A DNA stretch of 64,000 nt, from assembly GCA_963834015.1 (NCBI GenBank), contig CAWIAG010000002.1:806001-870000 (forward strand), written 5' to 3'. Shown in pieces: positions 6,473 through 15,028 of the stretch (positions are counted from its first letter, which is position 1; each line of letters opens with the position of its first letter). The translations under genes and the position numbers were made by a program. The notes under the pieces were generated by a model, which worked only from the letters and a program-made list of their open reading frames with translations, searched no databases and was not told where the DNA came from. The stretch is from FEN-1297 sp963834015. GTDB lineage: Bacteria > Bacteroidota > Ignavibacteria > Ignavibacteriales > Ignavibacteriaceae.

Positions 6473-7810
6473 ATGAGCACTAACGGAAAAGAAAGAAACT
6501 ACAAATACGAGACCCTGCAATTGCACGCCGGACAGGTTCCCGACCCAACTACAGGGGCGCGTGCAGTTCCAATTTACCAGACTACTTCTTACAATTTCAA
6601 CGATGCACAGCATGCCTCAGATTTATTCGGCCTGCAAAAATTCGGTAATATTTATACCAGGATTATGAACCCCACAAACGATGTTTTTGAAAAACGTATC
6701 GCTGCCCTGGAAGGCGGAGCTGCCGCACTGGCAACCGCATCGGGCCAGGCTGCTCAATTAATTGCCATTACTACAATTGCCCAGGCAGGTGAAAATATAG
6801 TTTCTACTTCATTGCTTTACGGCGGAACATACAATCAGTTCAAGGTTGCCTTTCCGAGACTTGGCATAAATGTAAAATTTGTTGACGGCGACTCCCCTGA
6901 AGATTTCGAAAAGTTAATTGACAATAAAACGAAAGCTCTTTACATCGAATCAATAGGTAATCCGAAACTAAATGTTCCGGATATTGAAGAAATTGCTAAA
7001 GTTGCTCACCGTCATGGAATACCATTAATTGTTGATAATACATTCGGAGCGGCGGGTTATCTTGTGAGACCTTTTGATCACGGTGCAGATATTATTGTTG
7101 CATCAGCAACAAAATGGATTGGCGGGCATGGGACTTCAATCGGCGGGGTTGTTGTAGATTCCGGAAAATTTGACTGGGGCAATGGGAACTTTCCTATTTT
7201 CACAGAACCTTCCCCGGGATACCATGGCCTAAAATTTAACGAGGTATTTGGAAAGGGCTCCCAATTCGGCAATATCGCTTTTATCATCCGGGCGCGTGTT
7301 GAAGGCCTGAGAGATCTTGGTCCCGCTTTAAGTCCGTTTAATGCTTTCTTATTACTTCAGGGAATAGAGACTTTATCATTAAGAATTGAAAGACACTCAC
7401 AAAATGGTTTAGCATTGGCAAAGTGGCTGGAGAAAAACCCTCATGTTGAATGGGTATGGTATCCGGGCCTGGAAAGCCATCCATATCATAAAATTGCAGG
7501 GAAATACTTAAGAAACGGATTATTTGGTTCTATGCTGGCCTTTGGAATCAGAGGCGGAATCGAGGCAGGTAAATCATTTATTAATAATGTTAAACTTTCC
7601 AGTTTACTTGCAAATGTAGGAGATGCTAAAACCCTTGTAATTCATCCTGCATCTACAACTCATCAGCAGCTTTCGGATACGGAACAAAAAGAATCAGGTG
7701 TATTACCCGAACAGATCAGAGTATCCGTAGGATTGGAACATATTGATGATATCATTGAGGACTTTGATGAAGCAATTAAAGCTGCTGTTCATAGCGCTGT
7801 AAAAGCCTGA
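6473..7810 (+). CDS. metY: O-acetylhomoserine aminocarboxypropyltransferase (O-acetylhomoserine sulfhydrylase)
   Basis: Gamma-replacement PLP enzyme making homocysteine from O-acylhomoserine and sulfide. The 445-aa length is that of the MetY/Met17 group rather than of 380-400-aa cystathionine gamma-synthases. N-terminal ETLQLHAGQVPDPTTGARAV, PLP lysine K214 in SATKWIGGHG, and NVGDAKTLVIHPASTTH near the end are diagnostic. ATG at 6473, 73 bp after the riboswitch terminator. It forms a unit with metX, and the leader points to joint Met/Cys and SAM control. Confidence 0.95.
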   Translation: MSTNGKERNYKYETLQLHAGQVPDPTTGARAVPIYQTTSYNFNDAQHASDLFGLQKFGNIYTRIMNPTNDVFEKRIAALEGGAAALATASGQAAQLIAITTIAQAGENIVSTSLLYGGTYNQFKVAFPRLGINVKFVDGDSPEDFEKLIDNKTKALYIESIGNPKLNVPDIEEIAKVAHRHGIPLIVDNTFGAAGYLVRPFDHGADIIVASATKWIGGHGTSIGGVVVDSGKFDWGNGNFPIFTEPSPGYHGLKFNEVFGKGSQFGNIAFIIRARVEGLRDLGPALSPFNAFLLLQGIETLSLRIERHSQNGLALAKWLEKNPHVEWVWYPGLESHPYHKIAGKYLRNGLFGSMLAFGIRGGIEAGKSFINNVKLSSLLANVGDAKTLVIHPASTTHQQLSDTEQKESGVLPEQIRVSVGLEHIDDIIEDFDEAIKAAVHSAVKA

Positions 7811-7831
7811 TTGATATAACTATTATTTTAG

Positions 7832-7862
7832 CGGCAGAGAAGAATTTTTATCATCTCTGCCG
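7832..7862 (+). terminator. Hairpin between metY and metX
   Basis: Perfect 9-bp stem CGGCAGAGA/TCTCTGCCG with a 13-base loop, followed by the weak tract GTATTTTATT. It may be a partial terminator lowering metX expression or an mRNA-stability element. metX has no obvious promoter of its own, so full termination seems unlikely. Confidence 0.5.
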
Positions 7863-7911
7863 GTATTTTATTAAATTTGAAGTTTTAAAGAATATTCAAC
7901 TGTAAAATAAA

Positions 7912-9081
7912 ATGGATACTGCACTGAAAGAATCTATAGGAATATCGCCAAAAACGAATTTCAAACAATTATATGACGGAAATAATCCTCTTAGCCTGGA
8001 ATCAGGGGAAAAGCTGGAAAGCGTCACTACCGCATACCAATGCTACGGCACTTTAAATAATACCGGGACTAATGCTATTTTAATTTGTCATGCATTAACC
8101 GGCAATGCTCATGCAGCGGGAATTATTAATGAAGAGGAAACAGAAAAGACTAAGAAGGAAGAATTTCTATTCAAATATAATAAGATGAACCTGGGAAGAC
8201 CCGGTTGGTGGGATCCATTAATAGGAGCCGGTAAAGTTTTTGATACAGATAAATATTTTGTTATATGTCCAAACTTTCTTACAAGTTGTTACGGTACCAC
8301 AGGCCCTTCAAGCATAAATCCTCTTACCGGAAAGAAATACAGGCTGGACTTCCCGGTTATTACCGTGCGGGATATGGTTAAAGTTCAATACCGCTTACTG
8401 CAAACAATAGGAGTTAACAGGTTAGTAACTGTTGCAGGGGGATCTCTTGGAGGTATGCAGGTTATTGAATGGGCGATAATGCATCCCGAAATGATTGAAT
8501 CAATAATACCCATTGCAACCTCGGCAAGGCATTCACCATGGAGTATCGCTCTAAATGAAATTGCACGCGACGCCATTATTAATGACGCTGAATGGCAAGG
8601 CGGGCAATACAATACCCAGCCATTAAAAGGGCTAAGTCTTGCAAGGAAAATTGCAATGATAAGTTACCGCAGTAATATTTCATTTGAGAATAAATTCAGG
8701 CGAAGCAGGATTGAAGGAACAACAAATATATTCGGCAAAAGAGATTTATTCCAGGTTGAAAGCTATTTAAAATACCAGGGTGATAAACTTGTAAACAGGT
8801 TCGATGCAAATTCTTATCTCTATATTACCAATGCAATGGATCTACACGATGTAAGCTATAACCGGGGTTCATTTGAAGATGTTTTAAAAAGCATAAAAGC
8901 CAGATCACTGAACATAGGAATTTCAACGGATATTCTTTACCCTGCAAGTGAACAAATAGAATTAGCGTCGTTAATTCCCGACTCAAAGTATGCTGAAATA
9001 AACTCTCAATTCGGGCATGATGCATTCTTAATAGAATTTGAACAATTAAATAGGATTATTCATAAATTTCTGAATGATTAA
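7912..9081 (+). CDS. metX: Homoserine O-acyltransferase (acetyltransferase type)
   Basis: Activates homoserine for sulfhydrylation by MetY. The 389-aa alpha/beta-hydrolase has HALTGNAHA, the conserved NFLTSCYGTTGPSS, the nucleophile S178 in AGGSLGGMQ, an acidic residue in GISTDILYPASEQ and the catalytic histidine in FGHDAFLIE. MetX-family proteins are usually acetyltransferases, but some use succinyl-CoA and sequence reading cannot decide. Start at ATG 7912, 101 bp after metY. It draws homoserine away from thrB, so leader control here would set the Thr/Met split. Confidence 0.94.
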   Translation: MDTALKESIGISPKTNFKQLYDGNNPLSLESGEKLESVTTAYQCYGTLNNTGTNAILICHALTGNAHAAGIINEEETEKTKKEEFLFKYNKMNLGRPGWWDPLIGAGKVFDTDKYFVICPNFLTSCYGTTGPSSINPLTGKKYRLDFPVITVRDMVKVQYRLLQTIGVNRLVTVAGGSLGGMQVIEWAIMHPEMIESIIPIATSARHSPWSIALNEIARDAIINDAEWQGGQYNTQPLKGLSLARKIAMISYRSNISFENKFRRSRIEGTTNIFGKRDLFQVESYLKYQGDKLVNRFDANSYLYITNAMDLHDVSYNRGSFEDVLKSIKARSLNIGISTDILYPASEQIELASLIPDSKYAEINSQFGHDAFLIEFEQLNRIIHKFLND

Positions 9082-9910
9082 GACTGTTTAAATTTCGATC
9101 AAAAACTCTAAAATTCTCTCCTGATTTTACTTCAACCATACCCGCTTGCCGGAAATAAAATGAATTCATAATAATAAACGTTATATGTTACTGTCATCAC
9201 AGAATATGAACATTGTGAATAAGACAATAGTATAATATCCAGGGTTAATCGATATTTATTGTGCGGAAATTATTTGGGACATGGCGGTCTACTTGCGGAT
9301 CTACATTCACCATGCCCCAAGGTGGGATTAAATAAAAGAGGCATACAAATTATGCCAAATTATTTTAAAGATTTGAATTAGTAATCTGAAACATTATTAA
9401 TTTAAAATCTTTATAATGATTTGCTCTCAAAAAGACTATTACTACAATTCCCGTCAGGCCGTTGTAAACTTAATAATAAATAAGATAAACCTGATTTCTA
9501 CTCTATATTAGAACAATATTAAGAATTCGAAAGACTAAACCGCAAATTTATTTGATTGGAACCTTCAATAATTGTAAAACAGCAATCTTCATTCCAACTT
9601 AAAATATGCGGATAAATTAAAAACTATTTTCACTTTTGTATAAAAATATTTAATAAACTAATTCTTATAAATGAATTTATTTCTCACTGGTTGGAAGCAA
9701 AGAAATAAGATTCCCAATGACGAGAAAAATTTATTATAATATCCGTTATTATGATTATTATTGATTTAATTGTATATAGGACAAGATTATAAGCAAATTT
9801 CGCTTTTGAATGATTTTTTCCCGGATTTACATTAAATCTCCAGTTTATTTATCTTTACTATGGTGTGAATTATTAACTTTCATGTTCAAGGCACTGAATT
9901 TAAAATTTTA
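9082..9910 (+). other. 829-bp spacer after metX with one structured element
   Basis: AT-rich and without a convincing gene. The most structured part is 9274-9320, where TTGGG-A-CATGG pairs with CCATG-C-CCCAA (10 bp plus one internal mismatch) around a 25-base loop holding the imperfect direct repeat GGTCTAC/GATCTAC. I do not recognise it as a known RNA family. No clear promoter for the kinase gene at 9911 was found. Confidence 0.4.
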
Positions 9911-11338
9911 ATGAATAAAAAATATAAATTTGATTTTAGCTTTTTTGACTCATTCCAGGATATGTGTTTTTTAATATCCGAAAATGGTGAACTGGTTGCG
10001 TTGAATAAAACCGCAGTCAATACCTTAAATCTTTCTCCTGAGAATATATCCGGCAGCAATTTTTTTGAGCTTCTTGAACCATCATCAGTAAATAAAACAA
10101 AAAACACATTTGCCAAAGCCGTAAAAAATAATAACTTCACAAGCTGCTTCTCAAAATTGAAATTAAAAGATAGAATTATAGATATTAACCTGTCTATTAC
10201 ACCGTATTCTTTTGCCGAACGAATATTATATTTTCTTATTGCCAGGGATATAACCGCTGAAAAATTAAAAGAAATTGAGTTTTTACGATTTTATTATGTT
10301 GCCGAGAATACAGTAAACCCGCTGCAAATAGCCGATCCAAAAGGCAAAATGGTTTATGTTAACCAGGCATTTGTTGATGCGAGCGGTTTCAGCAAAGAAG
10401 AATTGATAGGAAAGAACCCGAGTGTTTTCAGCAGCGGAAAACACTCCGGGAAATTCTGGATGAACATGTGGAACACTATAAACAGCGGTAAAGTTTGGGT
10501 GGGAGAAGTTGAGAACAGGAAAAAAAGCGGCGACCCATTTTACACTCAACTGCTGATATCCCCTATACTGGATAACGAAGGAAAGATTTACGGTTTTTTC
10601 GGTATTCACAGGGACTTATCGGAAAAAAAATTGCTGGAGAAACAGCTTATTCATACACAAAAGATGGAGAGTATCGGCACACTTGCTGCGGGAGTTGCAC
10701 ATGAAGTAGGAAACCCGCTTGCTTCAATTTCTGCCCTGGTACAGGTAGTTCAAAGGTCAACTTCCGATGAATTTGCCAAAGAGAAACTTGAACTAATTAA
10801 AAAACAGGTGACAAGAATTTCCAAAATTATAAGGGATTTGGTGGATTTTTCGCGCCCGTCAAATTATGAGTTACAATTAACAGATATAAATCAAAACATT
10901 GTGGAAGCAATAGAAATTATAAAAGTAGGAGCGAAAGCTAAAGATATAATATTTGATGTTGAACTGTATAATAAAATACCGTTGTTACCGCTCATCTCGG
11001 ATCAAATTCAACAAATTTTTGTAAACATCCTATTAAATGCAGTTGATGCAATAGCAGAAATTAATGATACACATATTCAGCACAGAATTTTTGTTAAATC
11101 CAGTATTAATGAGGAAAATGTTATTATTGTATTTAAAGATACAGGCGGAGGTATCCCTGAAGACAACCTGAACAAAGTTTTTGAACCTTTTTTTACAACA
11201 AAGAAGGAAGGAAAAGGTACAGGACTTGGCTTGTGGGTAAGCTATGGAATAGTCAAAAGCTTTCAGGGAGATATCAAAGTTGAAAGTAAGCAAAAAAAAG
11301 GAACTACTTTCACAATTATTTTACCTTTACAACCTTAA
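9911..11338 (+). CDS. PAS-domain sensor histidine kinase (soluble, NtrB-like)
   Basis: 475 aa with no membrane segment, so probably cytosolic. A PAS-like domain spans about residues 10-115 and a second PAS about 125-240, with NQAFVDASGFSKEELIGKNP. HisKA follows, with phospho-acceptor H264 in GVAHEVGNPL, then HATPase with the N box NILLNAVDA and ATP-lid motifs DTGGGIP and GKGTGLGLW. The response regulator gene starts 15 bp downstream, so they form a two-component pair. The HEVGNPL box and partner type are those of NtrB-like kinases. The input signal is unknown. Confidence 0.9.
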   Translation: MNKKYKFDFSFFDSFQDMCFLISENGELVALNKTAVNTLNLSPENISGSNFFELLEPSSVNKTKNTFAKAVKNNNFTSCFSKLKLKDRIIDINLSITPYSFAERILYFLIARDITAEKLKEIEFLRFYYVAENTVNPLQIADPKGKMVYVNQAFVDASGFSKEELIGKNPSVFSSGKHSGKFWMNMWNTINSGKVWVGEVENRKKSGDPFYTQLLISPILDNEGKIYGFFGIHRDLSEKKLLEKQLIHTQKMESIGTLAAGVAHEVGNPLASISALVQVVQRSTSDEFAKEKLELIKKQVTRISKIIRDLVDFSRPSNYELQLTDINQNIVEAIEIIKVGAKAKDIIFDVELYNKIPLLPLISDQIQQIFVNILLNAVDAIAEINDTHIQHRIFVKSSINEENVIIVFKDTGGGIPEDNLNKVFEPFFTTKKEGKGTGLGLWVSYGIVKSFQGDIKVESKQKKGTTFTIILPLQP

Positions 11339-11353
11339 GAAGAGAGATATATT

Positions 11354-12709
11354 ATGCCCGAAAGAATATTAGTAGTTGATGATGAAGATATAATCAGGGA
11401 ATCTTTAGCCTTTGTACTCAGGAAAGAAGGCTATACGGTTCATGAAGCTGAGAACGGATTGGCGGCTTATAATAAGCTTGTTGAAGAAAGTTTTGATTTA
11501 GTCATTACTGATCTTGAAATGCCTCAAATGAAAGGGATAGAACTTCTTGAAGAAATTAAAAAGCTGAATATTCAAACTTCCGTTGTGATAATAACTGCTT
11601 TCGGTTCATTAGATACGGCTATTTCTGCGCTTAGAAACGGTGCAAGTGATTATTTACTTAAACCGGTTGAATTTGATGAATTAATTATTAAAATCAAGAG
11701 ACTGTTTGAGATAAAAAATCTTCTCATGGAAAACAGGCTGCTACGAAAAGAAGTACAAAGAAATTATGATTTTGAAAACATCATAGGAAAAAGTACTGCA
11801 ATTAAAAAAGTTTATGAAATGATTCAGACTGTTGCGGAAACCGATACCACAGTCCTGATAACCGGGAAAAGCGGAACCGGTAAAGAACTTGTAGCCAAGG
11901 CGCTTCACTATAGCAGCAGAAGAAAGAACAAGCCTCTTGTTTCAGTTAATTGCGGCACTATAACCGAAAATTTAATAGAGAGCGAACTATTTGGGCACAA
12001 AAAGGGTTCATTTACTGGCGCAATTGCGGATAAAGAAGGTTATGTTAAGGCTGCGGACGGCGGTACATTATTTCTTGATGAAATAAGCGAACTTCCTTTG
12101 CAGTTACAGGTAAAGCTTCTCCGGGTTCTACAGGAAAAAGAATATACTCCAGTTGGTTCTACAGCTTCGATACAGGTTAATGTAAGGTTTATCGCTTCTA
12201 CAAACAGGGATCTTAAGGAAGAAGTAAATGCAGGAAGATTCAGAGAGGACCTTTATTACAGGTTGAATATTGTTGAAATAAACCTACCTTCCTTAAAAGA
12301 AAGAGAGGAAGATATAACGTTGCTTGCAGATCACTTCCTGAATAAATACAGGCGCGAAATGAACAAGAATATCAAGGGAATTGATCCCGAAGCTATGCGT
12401 GCAATAATTGCCTACGAATGGAAAGGTGAAATTCGCGAATTGGAAAATACCCTTGAGCGTGCAGTTATATTCTGCAAAGATGAGTTTATTACTCTTAAAG
12501 ATTTACCGCAGGTATTTAATTCAAAAACGGCAGCCACTGATTTTTCAAAAATGGGTTCACTGGAAGAATCTGTAAGGAAATTTGAAAAAGATTATATTTA
12601 TAAAGCACTGGAAAATAATAATTTTGATAAGGAAAAAACAGCCGACCTGCTTAAAGTGGGACTGTCGACTTTATACAGGAAGCTAAAAGAACTTGATATT
12701 AAGGCTTAA
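11354..12709 (+). CDS. Sigma-54-dependent response regulator (NtrC family)
   Basis: 451 aa. The receiver domain has D9/D10 and phospho-acceptor D53 in ITDLEMP, with K103. The AAA+ domain has Walker A GKSGTGKE (171-178), the sigma-54 contact loop GSFTGA (218-223, a GAFTGA variant) and Walker B GGTLFLDEI. A Fis-type helix-turn-helix at the C-terminus contains KTADLLKVGLSTLYRKL-like spacing (ADLLKVGLSTLYRKLKEL). It should activate RNA polymerase-sigma-54 at enhancer-dependent promoters. A candidate target lies just downstream at 12918-12933. The sigma-54 gene itself is not in the window. Confidence 0.94.
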   Translation: MPERILVVDDEDIIRESLAFVLRKEGYTVHEAENGLAAYNKLVEESFDLVITDLEMPQMKGIELLEEIKKLNIQTSVVIITAFGSLDTAISALRNGASDYLLKPVEFDELIIKIKRLFEIKNLLMENRLLRKEVQRNYDFENIIGKSTAIKKVYEMIQTVAETDTTVLITGKSGTGKELVAKALHYSSRRKNKPLVSVNCGTITENLIESELFGHKKGSFTGAIADKEGYVKAADGGTLFLDEISELPLQLQVKLLRVLQEKEYTPVGSTASIQVNVRFIASTNRDLKEEVNAGRFREDLYYRLNIVEINLPSLKEREEDITLLADHFLNKYRREMNKNIKGIDPEAMRAIIAYEWKGEIRELENTLERAVIFCKDEFITLKDLPQVFNSKTAATDFSKMGSLEESVRKFEKDYIYKALENNNFDKEKTADLLKVGLSTLYRKLKELDIKA

Positions 12710-12917
12710 AGACCGGCTTAAATATTTCGTAAAATTAAATTATAACCTTTTTGCCTTACAATAAATTTTTTCTCATTTATTGTAACGGTTAATCAATATT
12801 TTTCAATTGCGGGAACTTTTTGAACAAAAAAGCATTAAATTAAAGCCCTGCCTTGTTGCATACCAACAATTTGGTTAGAAATCAAACATCTATTCAGTTT
12901 CACACTGCTATCGTAAT

Positions 12918-12933
12918 TGGCACGTAAATGGCA
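12918..12933 (+). promoter_or_regulatory. Candidate sigma-54 (-24/-12) promoter
   Basis: TGGCACG (12918-12924), 4-base spacer, TGGCA (12929-12933). This matches consensus TGGCACG-N4-TTGCW at all but one position and keeps the key GG and GC with correct spacing. Transcription would begin near 12945, 50 bp before the receiver gene. It fits the adjacent NtrC-type activator. A short inverted repeat (ACCAA/TTGGT, 12862-12875) lies upstream but is close for an enhancer. Confidence 0.5.
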
Positions 12934-12995
12934 TTTTACAAAATGGAGAACTATTTGTATTTCGTGTTAATGAATAAAATAAATTGATTTTTTGA

Positions 12996-13349
12996 ATGAA
13001 GAAAATTGTTGTATATAGCCCCGATTCCAATATTTGCCTAAGCCTCTTTATGTATTTACAAAGTGATTACAATGTAACTACTACTACCGATGTACATATC
13101 CTGAAGACAATGACTAAACATATTAAATTTGATCTGTTAATCCTGGATGTACAGCCGTCGAATTCGGTTGAAGCATTCTGTAAAGAAATGAATAAACATC
13201 ATCCTGAAATTCCTGTAATACTTACTTATGTTTACCAGGATAATAATAAGAAATTTGATCTGAATATAAGAAAATATATAAGCTCTGTATTTTATAAACC
13301 GTTTGACTTATACGAAGTTTCAAAGTACATGACATCTTTGCTGGCCTGA
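12996..13349 (+). CDS. Stand-alone receiver-domain protein
   Basis: 117 aa consisting only of a CheY-like receiver fold: beta-1 MKKIVVYSPD, phosphorylatable D51 in LLILDVQ, a threonine in ILTYV and the conserved lysine in FYKPFD. Only one acidic residue (D10) is visible in the usual D-D pair after beta-1, so metal binding may be altered. No output domain. It is the first gene of a probable operon with the Usp gene 38 bp downstream and sits behind the candidate sigma-54 promoter. Cytosolic. Partner kinase unknown. Confidence 0.75.
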   Translation: MKKIVVYSPDSNICLSLFMYLQSDYNVTTTTDVHILKTMTKHIKFDLLILDVQPSNSVEAFCKEMNKHHPEIPVILTYVYQDNNKKFDLNIRKYISSVFYKPFDLYEVSKYMTSLLA

Positions 13350-13387
13350 TTTCATTTAATATTTACAGAATTTCAGAGGAGTTAAAT

Positions 13388-13891
13388 ATGACAAATTTCG
13401 GCAATATTCTGGTTCCGACAGATTTCTCAGATAATTCTCTCCAAGCATTAGAATTTGCTCAAAGCCTGGCAAAGTTTTCTAAAGCTATACTCCACATCAT
13501 ACACGTTGTTGAACCTATTCTTAATACTGAAAAGTATTGGTCAGGCGACAACAAAGAGGGATTTGAAAAGACCAGGGAACTTAATGCTGAAGAAGACCTG
13601 CGAAGATTTATAAATAAAATTTCCCCTAAAGGCGTAAAAATAATTGAGGTTCTAAAATCAGGCAAACCTCATGAACAAATATTAAAATATTCAATTAAAA
13701 ATAATATAGATCTAATTGTTATCGCTTCTCACGGCTGGTCGGGTTTATCCCATATGCTTACCGGTAATGTAACAAATAAAATCTTTCATTATTCAGAGAT
13801 TCCTACAATTTGCGTTAAATCGAATAATCTTATTTTTCAAAAGGATGATCTTACTGCAAGAGATGATTTTGCAGAAAATTGGGTTGGCTAA
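13388..13891 (+). CDS. Universal stress protein (UspA family)
   Basis: 167-aa single Usp domain: N-terminal ILVPTDFSDNSLQALEFA and C-terminal ASHGWSGLSHMLTGNVTNKI. The ATP-binding consensus G-2x-G-9x-G-(S/T) is present as A-2x-G-9x-G-N, so nucleotide binding may be weak or absent. An insertion rich in charged residues (about 50-70) follows the first strand-helix unit. Preceded by AGAGGAG about 8 bases before ATG 13388. Likely co-transcribed with the receiver gene. Role inferred as stress or redox-state response. Confidence 0.85.
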   Translation: MTNFGNILVPTDFSDNSLQALEFAQSLAKFSKAILHIIHVVEPILNTEKYWSGDNKEGFEKTRELNAEEDLRRFINKISPKGVKIIEVLKSGKPHEQILKYSIKNNIDLIVIASHGWSGLSHMLTGNVTNKIFHYSEIPTICVKSNNLIFQKDDLTARDDFAENWVG

Positions 13892-13927
13892 ATTTTCCTT
13901 GTAAATTATTAAGGAAAGGGCTGAAAG

Positions 13928-14356
13928 ATGAATATTTTCAATTTGAAAATATGCTTTTACTTCACTGTTTTTCTATCCATGAATATTTTTCCGCAAACCA
14001 AGACCGATGGCTGGGAAGAAAGCGGCAGGTACAATAAACTTTTCTCCAACAAAATAGACACTGTTTCCGGGATAGTATTAAATGTTTTGTCAGCATCGCC
14101 AATGCCGGGTATGGCCCAGGGCATTCAACTACAAGTTTTATCAGGGAAGGACACGGTTACTGTTCATCTTTGTCCTAAATGGGTGGGAGTTTATTTAAAT
14201 CTTAATATACAGCCAAAACAGCAGGTAGTGATTGAAGGATGCAGAGCAGTATGCAAAGGGGCGCATGTTTTTATGGCATCCAAACTTACTGCCGATACAA
14301 TTATCCTTCAATTAAGAGATGATAAAGGTTCTCCAATCTGGGATAAGTTGAGATAA
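13928..14356 (+). CDS. Secreted OB-fold-like small protein
   Basis: 142 aa with a probable signal peptide (hydrophobic ICFYFTVFLSMNIF, cleavage near residue 22-24). The mature part has alternating strands: DTVSGIVLNVLSA, then VHLCPKWVGVYLN, QVVIEGCRAV and a C-terminal LRDDKGSPIWDKLR. I associate this pattern (HL-P-W ... LRD-G-P-W) with a family of small periplasmic OB-fold proteins often found near redox or stress genes. The family assignment is from memory and moderate. Two cysteines (VHLC, EGCRAVC) could pair or bind metal. It follows the Usp gene by 36 bp, which suggests one operon. Confidence 0.55.
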   Translation: MNIFNLKICFYFTVFLSMNIFPQTKTDGWEESGRYNKLFSNKIDTVSGIVLNVLSASPMPGMAQGIQLQVLSGKDTVTVHLCPKWVGVYLNLNIQPKQQVVIEGCRAVCKGAHVFMASKLTADTIILQLRDDKGSPIWDKLR

Positions 14357-14466
14357 AAATATCTGTGAGAAATGTTTGAATTGCCGGCAGTTATGATCAA
14401 ATTTATTTTGAAGATATTTTCTTAATTTTATTAATGATAATAATTATTTAACCGCTAAAGGACAAT

Positions 14467-14895
14467 ATGAGTTTTTCAGCAGATGATTTTATAGTCAGTT
14501 CGGATAAATCAAAATTGAATGTAGATGTTGTTTATGAATTTTTAACAAATTCATATTGGGCCGCCGGAAGAAGCCGGGAAGCAGTTGAAAAAACTATTAA
14601 AAGTTCTATTTGTTTCGGTATTTATAATGGCAATGATCAGGCCGGATATGCACGCGTATTAACAGATTATATAACGATTGCATATATAGCCGATGTATTT
14701 GTACTGGAAAAATTCCGCGGTATCGGTCTGGGTAAAAAGTTAATTGGAAGCATTCTTTCATATCCCGGCCTTGACGGAGTAAAAAAGTGGATGCTTGCTA
14801 CTAATGATGCACATGGATTGTACAGTCAATTTGGATTTAAAAGCCTGAGCCGGCCTGAAAAATATATGGAACTACTTAATTCAAATCCTGCATAA
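14467..14895 (+). CDS. GNAT-family N-acetyltransferase
   Basis: 142 aa. The acetyl-CoA pyrophosphate-binding motif A is VLEKFRGIGLGKKLI (R-G-I-G-L-G-K). Motif B lies around WMLATNDAHGLYSQFGF. N-terminal SYWAAGRSREAVEKTI resembles small GNATs of the DUF-like 'acetyltransferase' group found next to stress genes. Substrate unknown. The gene begins 110 bp after the OB-like gene and converges with the NUDIX gene. Confidence 0.85.
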   Translation: MSFSADDFIVSSDKSKLNVDVVYEFLTNSYWAAGRSREAVEKTIKSSICFGIYNGNDQAGYARVLTDYITIAYIADVFVLEKFRGIGLGKKLIGSILSYPGLDGVKKWMLATNDAHGLYSQFGFKSLSRPEKYMELLNSNPA

Positions 14896-15028
14896 TAATA
14901 ATCAATCGAAATATTTTTTCATAAAAAGAGATATGAAATGCCAGACTTCATGAACTCCGGGAGTTTGGATTAAAAAAATCATATTCTTTTAGTCAAAATC
15001 AGTTGGCAAACCTGGATTTCTATAAAAC

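Noticed and set aside
10283..10609. 108-codon minus-strand frame within the histidine kinase gene
   Set aside because: Fully inside a kinase gene with intact PAS motifs. No independent evidence.
12862..12875. Enhancer site (ACCAA/TTGGT) for the NtrC-type regulator
   Set aside because: Short, imperfectly extended and only about 45 bp from the -24 box. Kept only as a note in the promoter entry.
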